Origin: Bryobacterales bacterium
Lineage (GTDB): Bacteria > Acidobacteriota > Terriglobia > Bryobacterales > Bryobacteraceae
Assembly (NCBI GenBank): GCA_020852175.1
Contig: JADZBH010000005.1
Location: forward strand, 248,001-312,000
DNA length: 64,000 nt
Reading direction: 5' to 3'
The notes beneath the pieces were generated by a model, which had not been told where the DNA came from, did no database searches, and worked only from the letters and a program-made list of their open reading frames with translations. Each line of letters starts with the position of its first letter. The first letter of the stretch is position 1. A program made the position numbers and the translations under genes. This document shows positions 17,412 through 25,718 of this stretch, one piece after another.

Positions 17412-18683
17412 TTACTGGGGACGCTTGGAATATTTTTCGTACAACCTGGTATGCCGGCTCTCCAGGCTCACCGGTTTGCCAGCGATAAACATCTGACGAA
17501 TCTGCGTGCGGGCTTCGAGAGGGTCCCCATCGGTCAGGATCAAGTCCGCGAGTTTGCCCTCTTCGATTGTTCCTAACTGGCTGCCGAGCCCCCAAATCTC
17601 TGCCGCATTCGAAGTTACAGCCTTGAGAGCTACATCCTTAGGCAACCCAAACGCCACCGCGGCCGCAGCCTGATAGGGCAAATTGCGCGAAAATTGTGTG
17701 TCGAACGAACCAAACGCGAACTTGACTCCTGCCTGGTGCAACTCGGCGGGCAGAGTGTACTGGCTGTCGTAGGCGTCGTCCTCCTCCAGCGGCAAGGAGT
17801 GCGTTTCCGGCAGGATCACGGGAATCTTATCCTTCACAATCTCAGCCAACGCCTTGCCGGGTTCACGCACGCCCGCCAGAATGATCTTCAATTTCTCACG
17901 CCGCGCGAACTGGATCACATCCAGAATGGCCCGTTCCTTCGCGGCGAACACAAAGAGAGGAGTTTTTCCCGTAAGCACTGGTAGCATGGCCTCGAATTTG
18001 GGATCGGACTGCATTGCCGTCGTTCCCGCCCGCTTCGCCTTCTCATACCGACGTGCCTCTTCCAGGAATAAACGCAACCGGTCCAATTGTTCTTCATACC
18101 GCTTCCTGGCATCTTCGTAACCCGATGATGAGCGGTTTCCCGGCCCTGCGCTGATTGGTGCGATGACGGGAAAATTTAACCGGATCGTAACATTGGGCGC
18201 CAGGCTCATCTCTTCCCACGTCCAGCCATCCAAATGAATCAATGAGCCCTGGCCGGAAATGATCCCGCCCGCCGGAAGCGTCATAACGGACGTAATTCCG
18301 TTCGCGCGAGTAACATCAATGTGCTCACTCTCCGGATTAACGGCGATCAACGCTCGTAATTGGGGATTAAATTCACCCAACTCGTTCGTGTCGTTGGTCT
18401 CCCGGACGGCGCCGATTTCAGTCAAACCGATCGCCGTCGCCGAATCGATCATGCCCGGGTAGAGGTGCATCCCCTTGGCGTCGATGATCGCCGCGCCCTT
18501 GGGAGCCGCCAGTTTGGCTCCCACACCGGCGATCTTACCCTTCTGAATCAGCACGAAGCCGCCGGGAATCTCCTGCCCGGCCCCCGTGTGGATGTGCGCA
18601 TTCCGAATCAGAATCGTATCCTGCGCCATCGCCGCGCCGAACGCCATCGCGATGCCGGCCACCGCCATCGAAAGTTTCTTCAT
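17412..18683 (-). CDS. Amidohydrolase-like secreted protein lacking metal ligands
   Basis: 423 residues with signal peptide MKKLSMAVAGIAMAFGAAMAQ. The amidohydrolase framework is clear: the N-terminal beta-sandwich half, then YPGMID at 75-80, and the C-terminal IEEGKLADLILTDGDPLE. Yet the metal-binding His-x-His after GMID is replaced by Ala82 and Ala84 (SATAIG). The His normally in the middle strand reads FVFAAKE, and the catalytic-Asp region reads FGSFDTQ. It is therefore probably not a conventional metal hydrolase. Its ATG overlaps the stop of the intact paralogue by 4 bp, so the products may act as one complex. Confidence 0.85.
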   Translation of the reverse strand: MKKLSMAVAGIAMAFGAAMAQDTILIRNAHIHTGAGQEIPGGFVLIQKGKIAGVGAKLAAPKGAAIIDAKGMHLYPGMIDSATAIGLTEIGAVRETNDTNELGEFNPQLRALIAVNPESEHIDVTRANGITSVMTLPAGGIISGQGSLIHLDGWTWEEMSLAPNVTIRLNFPVIAPISAGPGNRSSSGYEDARKRYEEQLDRLRLFLEEARRYEKAKRAGTTAMQSDPKFEAMLPVLTGKTPLFVFAAKERAILDVIQFARREKLKIILAGVREPGKALAEIVKDKIPVILPETHSLPLEEDDAYDSQYTLPAELHQAGVKFAFGSFDTQFSRNLPYQAAAAVAFGLPKDVALKAVTSNAAEIWGLGSQLGTIEEGKLADLILTDGDPLEARTQIRQMFIAGKPVSLESRHTRLYEKYSKRPQ

Positions 18684-20002
18684 GCGGGCCTCCGCGCGGG
18701 CGTCTGCTTTTTTTGCTTCTCTTCGAGAGACCTCTTCCTCAACTCGTCCTTGATGCGCGCCTTCTCATCCGCCTCGCGGTCGAAGTACAATTCTCCATCA
18801 ATAAATACCTTCACTACTTTCGAGTAATTCGACAGCGGATGCTGATCGAATAGGACAAGATCGGCATCCTTGCCGGCCTCAATCGAGCCGACGCGTGAAT
18901 CGATCGCCAGTTGTTTCGCCGGATTGATGGTCACAAGCGCCAACGCCTCATCCTCGGTGAGTCCGCCATACTTCACGGCCTTGGCCGCTTCCAGATTCAG
19001 GTGCCTCATCAATTCCGCCGAGTCGGAGTTCAAAGATACCAGCACGCCCCGTTTGTGCATCAACGCCGCATTGTAGGGGATCGCGTCGTAGGCCTCTACT
19101 TTGTAGGACCACCAGTCGCTGAACGTCGAAGCTCCCGCCCCGTGGGCCTTGATCTCGTTTGCCACTTTGTACCCTTCCAGAACGTGTTGCAACGTACGGA
19201 TCTTGAACCCGAATTCATCGGCCAATCGTAGCAGCATCAGAATTTCATCGGCGCGGTAACAGTGGGCGTGAACGAAGCGCTTGCCTTCGAGGATCTCCAC
19301 GAGCGGCTCTAGCTTCAAATCGCGCCTTGGCGGCAGGGCGCGCTCCCCCTTCGCTTTTCTGGCGTCATATGCCTTCCACTCCGCCCGGTACTTCCTGGCT
19401 TCGGTGAACGCTTCGCGAATGACATCCTCAACGCCCATGCGCGTGGCCGGATAGCGCAGCGCCGTCGCTCCAAACGAAGGCGTGCTGCCCCGTCGTTTCG
19501 GATTCTCCCCGAGCGCGAACTTGATGCCAGGCGTCGCACCCTCGAACAATAATTCCCGCACGCTCTTGCCCCACCGGGTCTTAATCACCGAACACTTCCC
19601 GCCTATGGCGTTCGCGCTGCCGTGCAGCACATTCACCGTGGTAACTCCGCCCGCCAATGCCCGGTAAATATCGATATCCTCGGGGTTCAATACGTCTTCA
19701 ATTCCCACCATCGAACTTACCGACACGCTGCCCTCGTTGATTGCATCGGCGGCAATGTGCGAATGGCAGTCGATAATTCCCGGCATCACATAGCGGCCCG
19801 AAGCCTCGACCACCTGTGCACCGGCTGGAATCATCAGCTTCTCGCCCACCTGGGCGATCTTCCCATTGCTGATCAGGATGGAACCTTCCAGCGAGCCTCT
19901 GGTCACCGTCAGAATCTTCGCGTTTTGAATGACAATATCGGCGCCCTGCAACGCGCCCGGAGCCATCGCGGCCAGGGCCGCCAGTAGTCTTAACGTTTTC
20001 AC
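18680..20002 (-). CDS. Secreted amidohydrolase with intact metal site
   Basis: 440 residues with signal peptide MKTLRLLAALAAMAPGALQG. The metal-binding His80-x-His82 is present (PGIIDCHSHIAAD). Further typical ligands are in RFVHAHCYRADEI and TLQHVLEG, with Asp in LNSDSAE, and the family end IEAGKDADLVLFDQHPLS closes the domain. It belongs to the imidazolonepropionase-like amidohydrolases, and the substrate cannot be told from sequence. It is the middle gene of three translationally coupled paralogues and the only one with a full set of ligands. The C-terminal tail is very charged. Confidence 0.9.
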   Translation of the reverse strand: MKTLRLLAALAAMAPGALQGADIVIQNAKILTVTRGSLEGSILISNGKIAQVGEKLMIPAGAQVVEASGRYVMPGIIDCHSHIAADAINEGSVSVSSMVGIEDVLNPEDIDIYRALAGGVTTVNVLHGSANAIGGKCSVIKTRWGKSVRELLFEGATPGIKFALGENPKRRGSTPSFGATALRYPATRMGVEDVIREAFTEARKYRAEWKAYDARKAKGERALPPRRDLKLEPLVEILEGKRFVHAHCYRADEILMLLRLADEFGFKIRTLQHVLEGYKVANEIKAHGAGASTFSDWWSYKVEAYDAIPYNAALMHKRGVLVSLNSDSAELMRHLNLEAAKAVKYGGLTEDEALALVTINPAKQLAIDSRVGSIEAGKDADLVLFDQHPLSNYSKVVKVFIDGELYFDREADEKARIKDELRKRSLEEKQKKQTPARRPA

Positions 20003-21297
20003 TTCGCCGGTTCCTCCTTCTTCTCCGCCTCGGCCGCCGGTTCATACTTCACGCCATCCACGATGACCGCCCTCACCTTGGCCCGCTCCTGGAACCAGTC
20101 GCCATCCACGATGGTCAGGTTCGCGATCTTGCCCGGTTCGATGCTGCCTGCGCGGTCCGCCACGCCATAAATTTCGGCGACCGAGAGGGTGAGAGCCCTT
20201 ACCGCTTCTTCGCGCGATAACCCGGCGTCGACCGCCTTTTTGGCAGCCGCCCGAATCTCCTGCGGCTTTTCCAGGCCGCCGGTATAGAAGGCAAACTTCA
20301 CGCCTGCCTTGGCCAGTGCCGCGGGCGCGGCCGGCGCCGCCTCGCGCAACTCCAGCGTGCGCAAACTGTCCTCCTGCGCCGGGTCGGCCTGCCGCGGCCG
20401 TTCCGGCCATTGCAGGTTCACCAGGACGGGGAAGCCGCTCGCCTTCACCGCCTCCATGGCGCGCGCCGCATCGTGACCTCCATACAACACCACGGGCCGT
20501 TTCAGTTCCGCGCCGAAGCGCACCATGCGCTCCAGTTCCACCTTAGTCACGGCGGGCAGAAGCACGCGGGGCGCCGCCAGCACGCCTTCCAGAGCGCGGT
20601 CATAGTCAACACGCTTCATCCCGCGCGGTTCTTTCGCATAGATCTCGCGTGACGCCTTGTAGTAATCCGCGTCCAGGTACACCTGCCGGATGTAGGCGAA
20701 CACACCCATCAGAGAGCCGGGGAAGCTGGTAAAACCCGAAGTCCGGAGTGTTAGATGTTGACCCAAGGGCGAGGCCACCACCATATGTCCCGCCTTTTCG
20801 CCCGCCAAATTCATCCAGGCGCCCTGGCCGGCAAAGATGCCCGCGCCGGGAAACACCACGGCCGAGGTAAATCCGCCGCTTCTGGCCCGCTCAATCGAGG
20901 GATCGCCTGGCTGCACCAGTTCCTGCGCCGTTACCCAAGACGTGTTCAAAGGCCTGTCCTCCGGTCCTCTCGCCACCGGACCTAGCGGCGCCGCCACGGG
21001 CCTTCTGCCCGGTGGCGCGGTGTCCGCCTGCCTGGGGATGCCCCAAGCGCTCAAGGCGTTGGTGAAGCCGGGATACACGGTCAACCCCGCGCCTTCGATC
21101 ACCCAGGCGTCGGCGGGAACCGGTACGTTGGCGCCCACGGCCTCGATCAAGCCATCCCGCACCACCACGGTTCCGCGCTCCATCGCCGGACCGCTTGCCG
21201 TGAAGATGCGGGCATTCCGCACCGCCAGCACACCCGGAGTTTCCGCGCACACAGGCGCAACCAGCGCTGTCACGAGGACGAACACGACATGTCTCAT
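19999..21297 (-). CDS. Second amidohydrolase-like secreted protein lacking metal ligands
   Basis: 432 residues from the ATG at 21297 (an ATG two codons upstream at 21303 is equally possible). Signal peptide MRHVVFVLVTALVAPVCA. The fold signature is YPGFTN (75-80) followed by ALSAWG, so Leu82 and Ala84 replace the His-x-His. The later strands read VVLYGGHDAA and FAFYTGGL. The C-terminal SIEPGKIANLTIVDGDW segment is normal. It is first in the unit and ends in a Glu/Lys-rich tail. The long open frame continuing upstream runs antisense through purM and is not coding. Confidence 0.85.
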   Translation of the reverse strand: MRHVVFVLVTALVAPVCAETPGVLAVRNARIFTASGPAMERGTVVVRDGLIEAVGANVPVPADAWVIEGAGLTVYPGFTNALSAWGIPRQADTAPPGRRPVAAPLGPVARGPEDRPLNTSWVTAQELVQPGDPSIERARSGGFTSAVVFPGAGIFAGQGAWMNLAGEKAGHMVVASPLGQHLTLRTSGFTSFPGSLMGVFAYIRQVYLDADYYKASREIYAKEPRGMKRVDYDRALEGVLAAPRVLLPAVTKVELERMVRFGAELKRPVVLYGGHDAARAMEAVKASGFPVLVNLQWPERPRQADPAQEDSLRTLELREAAPAAPAALAKAGVKFAFYTGGLEKPQEIRAAAKKAVDAGLSREEAVRALTLSVAEIYGVADRAGSIEPGKIANLTIVDGDWFQERAKVRAVIVDGVKYEPAAEAEKKEEPAK

Positions 21298-21312
21298 ATG
21301 CATTGAATCCGC

Positions 21313-21319
21313 TATTATA
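21313..21319. promoter_or_regulatory. Overlapping divergent -10 boxes (purM / amidohydrolase trio)
   Basis: The palindromic CTATTATAG (21312-21320) reads TATTAT on the plus strand (21313-21318) and TATAAT on the minus strand (21319-21314). It lies in the 30-bp gap between the divergent ATGs at 21334 and 21303/21297. Both genes lack a Shine-Dalgarno. No -35 box is convincing on either side. Confidence 0.5.
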
Positions 21320-21333
21320 GGGGTTTCCATCCC

Positions 21334-22407
21334 ATGCCTTCCGGAAAGCAGCCGCCTCGCCCGCCACGCGTTCAAACCACTTCCTACAAAGACGCAGGCG
21401 TGAACATCGATGAGGCCGGCCGTGCCGTCGCGCGCATCAAGCGCCTGGCCAAATCCACTTTTTCGCCGAATGTCCTCACGGGAATAGGCAGCTTCGGAGC
21501 CGCCTTCAGCCTGGCTGGCTGGCGCAAACCCGTTCTGATCAGCTCGGCCGATGGTGTCGGTACAAAGCTGAAGGTGGCCTTCTTGACCGGCCGTCACGAC
21601 ACGGTGGGAGAAGACTTGGTCAATCACTGCGTGAACGACATCATGGTGCAGGGCGCCACGCCGCTGTTCTTTCTCGACTATTTTGCCACGGGCGCCCTGG
21701 AAGCCGGCATTACAGCCGATGTGATTAGCGGTATCGCCCGCGGCTGCCGCGCCAACGGCTGCGCCCTTATTGGCGGCGAAACGGCGGAGATGCCCGGCCT
21801 CTACCTGCCGGGCGAATATGACCTTGCCGGGTTCATCGTCGGCGCGGTGGAACGCAACAAGCTGCTTACCGGATCGGCCATCAAACCCGGCGACCTCCTC
21901 TATGGCCTCCCCTCCACGGGACTGCACACCAACGGTTACTCGCTGGCGCGCAAGCTCCTTTTCGATGTAGCCAAGGCCACCGTCGATACCCATTTGCCCG
22001 AACTCGGCTGCACCGTGGGCGAGGAACTTCTCAAGGTTCACCGCAGCTACGCCAAACCCATCGCCGCCCTTCGCGACGCCGGCCTGCTGAAAGGCGCGGC
22101 GCACATCACCGGAGGCGGCATCACGGACAATCTGCCGCGTATCCTCCCCGAAGGCATGGCGGCTGAAATCCACACCTCCTCGTGGCGTGTCCCGCCCGTG
22201 TTCGAACTGCTCCGTTCCATTGGCAATGTTCCCCTGGACGACTGGCGCCGCACCTTCAACCTCGGCATCGGCATGATCCTCGCCGTTGATCCGCGCCGCG
22301 CCACCGCCGCTCAGGCCGCGCTCAAGAAAGCCCATTCGCCCTACTTCCCCCTTGGACAGATCGTCGCCGCCAAGCCCCGCGCCAGGCGCGTCGTCTATCT
22401 CTCATAA
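21334..22407 (+). CDS. purM: Phosphoribosylformylglycinamidine cyclo-ligase
   Basis: 357 residues. SYKDAGVNIDEAGRAVARIK at the start, SADGVGTKLKVAF, VNHCVNDIMVQGATPLFFLDY and GGETAEMPG are the AIR synthetase signatures, and HITGGGITDNLPRILP marks the ATP-grasp-like C-terminal half. It makes aminoimidazole ribotide from FGAM with ATP in purine biosynthesis. purN follows 6 bp downstream, the classical purM-purN pair. Confidence 0.97.
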   Translation: MPSGKQPPRPPRVQTTSYKDAGVNIDEAGRAVARIKRLAKSTFSPNVLTGIGSFGAAFSLAGWRKPVLISSADGVGTKLKVAFLTGRHDTVGEDLVNHCVNDIMVQGATPLFFLDYFATGALEAGITADVISGIARGCRANGCALIGGETAEMPGLYLPGEYDLAGFIVGAVERNKLLTGSAIKPGDLLYGLPSTGLHTNGYSLARKLLFDVAKATVDTHLPELGCTVGEELLKVHRSYAKPIAALRDAGLLKGAAHITGGGITDNLPRILPEGMAAEIHTSSWRVPPVFELLRSIGNVPLDDWRRTFNLGIGMILAVDPRRATAAQAALKKAHSPYFPLGQIVAAKPRARRVVYLS

Positions 22408-22413
22408 ATCTCC

Positions 22414-23022
22414 ATGAGCAAACGCCTCGGCATCCTCCTTTCAGGCCGCGGGTCCAACTTCGAAGCCATCGCCCGGAACGTCCGGCGGGGCGCGCTCGAC
22501 GCGGAAATCGCCGTCGTCATTTCCAACCGCGAGTCCGCCCCCGGCCTGGCCGCCGCCCGTTCGCTCGGCCTGAACGCCGTCGCCTTGCCTTCAAAAGGCA
22601 CGGAGCGCGAAGTCTTCGACACTCAACTGGTCGAGGTCCTCCGCCGCCATGAGGTGGAACTCGTTGTCCTTGCCGGCTACATGCGCCTGCTCAGTCCCAT
22701 TTTCATTCGCGCCTTCCCCCAACGGATCCTGAACATCCATCCTTCGCTGCTGCCCGCCTTCCCCGGACTCGACGCCCAGCACCAGGCCTTCGAGTACGGC
22801 GTGAAAGTGAGCGGCTGCACGGTTCACTTCGTCGATGAGCAACTCGACAACGGACCCATCATCCTGCAGGCCGCCGTGCCCGTCCTTCCGGGAGACGATG
22901 CCGGCAGCCTCTCGGCGCGCATCCTCGAACAGGAACACCGGGTATATAGTGAAGCAATCCGCATTGTGCTGTCCGGCCGGTACCGCATCGAAGGACGGCG
23001 CGTCGTTGTTGAGGAGCCTTGA
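22414..23022 (+). CDS. purN: Phosphoribosylglycinamide formyltransferase
   Basis: 202 residues. RLGILLSGRGSNFEAIARN at the N-terminus, NIHPSLLPAFPGLDAQHQA with the catalytic Asn-x-His, and GCTVHFVDEQLDNGPIILQ with the catalytic Asp are the PurN signatures. It formylates GAR with 10-formyl-tetrahydrofolate. The TGA is followed by 1 bp and then the ATG of the oxidoreductase gene, whose GAGGAG ribosome-binding site lies inside purN, so the three genes are coupled. Confidence 0.97.
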   Translation: MSKRLGILLSGRGSNFEAIARNVRRGALDAEIAVVISNRESAPGLAAARSLGLNAVALPSKGTEREVFDTQLVEVLRRHEVELVVLAGYMRLLSPIFIRAFPQRILNIHPSLLPAFPGLDAQHQAFEYGVKVSGCTVHFVDEQLDNGPIILQAAVPVLPGDDAGSLSARILEQEHRVYSEAIRIVLSGRYRIEGRRVVVEEP

Positions 23023-23023
23023 T

Positions 23024-24226
23024 ATGAACCGCCGTTCTTTTGTCACCGCCTCGGCCGCCGGCCTTACCGCCCAAACCGCCTTCAGCTACCAGCGCATCCT
23101 TGGCGCCAACGATCGCATCCGCACGGGGGTGATCGGCGCCGGAGGACGCGGCCGCTTTGTCACCGGCGAGTTCAAGGAAATCGGCGCCGAGATGGCCGCC
23201 GTGTGCGATGTCTACGAGCCCAACCTGGAGGCGGGTCTGAAGGCCGCCAGCACCGGCGCCAAACCCTACGGCAACTACAAGCGCCTGCTCGAGGACAAGT
23301 CCCTCGACGCCGTGCTCATCACCACGCCCGACCACTGGCACGCCCAGATGACCGTCGATGCCGTCGAGTCAGGCAAGGACGTCTACGTGGAGAAGCCCCT
23401 GGCGCACACCATCGCCGAAGGCTTCCGCATGATTGAAGCCACGCGCCGCACCAAGCGCATCGTTCAGGTGGGTACGCAGCGCCGCAGCGCCCCTCTGTTC
23501 ATGGAATCCCAGCAGATTGCCCGCTCGGGCGAACTCGGCGCCGTGCGCCTGGTCAACTCCTGGTGGTACAACAATCAGGCATCCATCAACACCGCGCCCG
23601 TTGACGGCAAGCTCGACTGGGAGCAGTGGCTCGGTACATCGCCGAAACGCGCGTTCGACCCGGCGCGCTTCCGCAACTGGTACTACTATTGGGACTACTC
23701 GGGCGGCCTCATGATCGGCCAGGCCGCCCACATCGTCGACGCCATCCACTGGTACATGGGTTCGGACGCACCGCTCGCCGTCACAACATCGGGCGGCCGC
23801 GTGAACATCGAAGGCGTCGAAATTCCCGAAACCACCTGCATGAATATCGAGTATCCGCAGAACTACCTGGCCGTGTTCACCGTCGGCTACAAGGCGATGC
23901 ACTACAACGCCTTCAACGACCAGTGCAAGCAGTTCCACGGCGACAAGGCCCGTCTTGACGTGGGCCGCGAATGGTACTCGCTCTATCCGCAATCCAACGC
24001 CATCGATATGAAGCCCAGCCGCGAAAAAAGAGCGCCCGGCTCCTTCAACTCCGCCACACGCGACCACATCCGCAACTTCCTCGAATGTGTCCGCAGCCGC
24101 AAGGAGCCCAACGCCCCCGTCGAAGCCGGGCAATCGACGAACATTGTCCTTTGCATGGCCATCGAATCGCTGCGCACCGGACGCCGCATGAAGTGGAACT
24201 CCGTCGCGCGCCGCGCGGAAGCCTAA
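23024..24226 (+). CDS. Gfo/Idh/MocA-family oxidoreductase with Tat-type signal
   Basis: 400 residues. The N-terminus NRRSFVTASAAGLTAQTAF looks like a twin-arginine signal. The NAD(P)-binding GVIGAGGRGRFV and the family motif EKPLAHT follow, with the C-terminal alpha/beta domain containing SGGLMIGQAAHIVDAIHWYMG. Such proteins oxidise or epimerise sugars, usually with tightly bound NAD(P). Tat export fits folding with cofactor before secretion, and many exported members occur in Acidobacteriota and Planctomycetes. GAGGAG lies 7 bases before the ATG at 23024. The longer in-frame start is inside purN and lacks homology. Confidence 0.92.
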   Translation: MNRRSFVTASAAGLTAQTAFSYQRILGANDRIRTGVIGAGGRGRFVTGEFKEIGAEMAAVCDVYEPNLEAGLKAASTGAKPYGNYKRLLEDKSLDAVLITTPDHWHAQMTVDAVESGKDVYVEKPLAHTIAEGFRMIEATRRTKRIVQVGTQRRSAPLFMESQQIARSGELGAVRLVNSWWYNNQASINTAPVDGKLDWEQWLGTSPKRAFDPARFRNWYYYWDYSGGLMIGQAAHIVDAIHWYMGSDAPLAVTTSGGRVNIEGVEIPETTCMNIEYPQNYLAVFTVGYKAMHYNAFNDQCKQFHGDKARLDVGREWYSLYPQSNAIDMKPSREKRAPGSFNSATRDHIRNFLECVRSRKEPNAPVEAGQSTNIVLCMAIESLRTGRRMKWNSVARRAEA

Positions 24227-24576
24227 GCGGAGCCGTTTTCGGTCTCCAGAACCGCGCGTGCAATCGCCGGCGCATAGCCGCCCTTGGCATATTCGATCCG
24301 CACCGGATCGCGCGCGCCCTCGGTGGCGTAATATTCCTGGATTTTCTGCCGGAGACGCCTGGCTTCGACGCGCACAATCGGGTCGAGCCGGGGATCGTAA
24401 TCGGCCGGGCGGTCAAACACCTCGACGCCTACGAGCGCCTCTTTCAGCTCCCCGGATCTGCCTTCCAGCGCTTGCCGCACGGTAAACTCCAGGAAGCGCT
24501 TCATGCGCTTGCTCGAGCGGAACGGGCGGCTGGCCGCGATTCGTTGAATCTGGTCTTCTACGTCGTTAGTATTCAC
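24223..24576 (-). CDS. Stand-alone N-terminal domain of regulator/TPR-type proteins
   Basis: 117 residues. SSKRMKRFLEFTVRQALEG, LKEALVGVEVFDRPADYDP and DPIVRVEARRLRQKIQEYY match the winged-helix-like domain that starts many large proteins with TPRs in Acidobacteriota, often labelled adenylate-cyclase-like. Here nothing follows the domain; the protein ends after RIEYAKGGYAPAIARAVLE. It could be a truncated relic or a deliberate small regulator. It lies 13 bp after the aminotransferase gene and shares a CTAA stop tetranucleotide with the convergent oxidoreductase. Confidence 0.8.
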   Translation of the reverse strand: MNTNDVEDQIQRIAASRPFRSSKRMKRFLEFTVRQALEGRSGELKEALVGVEVFDRPADYDPRLDPIVRVEARRLRQKIQEYYATEGARDPVRIEYAKGGYAPAIARAVLETENGSA

Positions 24577-24589
24577 GGTGGATCAGTAT

Positions 24590-25714
24590 CTATACGAGGT
24601 TTCCAAGCTCGTTCCCCAACCGATCCAAATCTTTCTGATTATTGTAAAAGTGTACACTGATTCGCAGGTTGCCGTGGCGCGCCGAAACCAGCACACGCCG
24701 CTGCTTCAACTCCCGCGCCAGTTCTCCCGCTTCGCGTCCCTCGAACCGCGCCGCGACGATGCCGGAATCGAAATGCGGACTCTCGTCGTACAGCAGTTTG
24801 GCGCCCAATGAGCGCACCACGCCGCGGCACCTCTCCGCCAGATCCAGCACGCGCTGTTCCACGGCATCGGGTCCCAGTTCCAGCAGCATCCGTACGCTCG
24901 CATCCAAGCCGTAGAGCAGTGGAAACGGCAGCATCGCGCCTTCGTACTGTTCCGCCGTGCCGCTGAACCTCGGCGCGCCCTGGTGCAGCGCATTCACGTT
25001 GCGCCAGTCACGGTCGCTCCGCCAGCCCACCACGTCCGGGCGCAACCACTCCCTGACCTCGGGCGCAATGCAGGCAAACGCGGCGCCCGTAGGCGACACC
25101 AGCCACTTATACCCATGCACGGCGAACACCGACGGACGCACCGCGCGCACGTCGAACCGCAGCGCTCCCAGGCTCTGCGTGCCGTCCAGGTAAAGCAGTG
25201 CGCCGCGCTGGCGCGCCATCCGCGATAACTCTTCCAGCGGCGGCCGGAAGCCGTTCGTGTAGTTCACCGTGCTGGCCGCGATCAGCCGCGTGCGGCTGTT
25301 CCAGGCCCCGGGCAGGCCTTCCCAATCGGTCTCCACGAACTCCACGCCTTGCGCGGCCAGCAGGGACGGTGCATACAGATGGTTCGGGAACTCGTTCCGG
25401 AAGGTGATTACGCGGTCGCCTTCGCGCCACTCCATGCCGTTCATCAGCAGGGACAACGCGGCCGACGCATGGGGAAAGAACGCCACGTCCTCCGCGCCGC
25501 AGTGAATCAACGCGCCTATCGCCGCGCGCATCCGGTCCGCTTCGTCGAACCAGTCCAGGAAGTCCCAACAGGCCAGCTCGTCGCGGTGGGCGAAATGGGC
25601 GTTCATCGCCTCCACCGAGCGCCGGGGCAACTGTCCGAAGGTCGCCGTGTTCAGAAAGGTCCAATCGCGCAGCGCCGGAAACTCGTTTCGCACCGCCTCC
25701 CAATCGACGGCCAT
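24590..25714 (-). CDS. Class V aminotransferase-like PLP enzyme
   Basis: 374 residues. The fold-type I features of the class V family are visible: FLNTATFGQLPRRSVEAM at the start, LYLDGTQSLGALRFDV with the Asp that pairs with the PLP nitrogen, and the Schiff-base lysine in VHGYKWLVSPTGAA. The end RISVHFYNNQKDLDRL is also typical. Members act as cysteine desulfurases, lyases or isopenicillin-N-epimerase-like enzymes, and I cannot fix the substrate. It lies 4 bp after proS on the same strand. Confidence 0.9.
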   Translation of the reverse strand: MAVDWEAVRNEFPALRDWTFLNTATFGQLPRRSVEAMNAHFAHRDELACWDFLDWFDEADRMRAAIGALIHCGAEDVAFFPHASAALSLLMNGMEWREGDRVITFRNEFPNHLYAPSLLAAQGVEFVETDWEGLPGAWNSRTRLIAASTVNYTNGFRPPLEELSRMARQRGALLYLDGTQSLGALRFDVRAVRPSVFAVHGYKWLVSPTGAAFACIAPEVREWLRPDVVGWRSDRDWRNVNALHQGAPRFSGTAEQYEGAMLPFPLLYGLDASVRMLLELGPDAVEQRVLDLAERCRGVVRSLGAKLLYDESPHFDSGIVAARFEGREAGELARELKQRRVLVSARHGNLRISVHFYNNQKDLDRLGNELGNLV

Positions 25715-25718
25715 GGCG

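Noticed and set aside
17412..21297. Trio members without metal ligands as pseudogenes
   Set aside because: Frames are full length, signal peptides and stop-start overlaps are kept and composition is normal, so they look like functional genes.
21298..22335. N-terminal extension of the third amidohydrolase-like gene
   Set aside because: Antisense to purM; the signal peptide starts at 21297.
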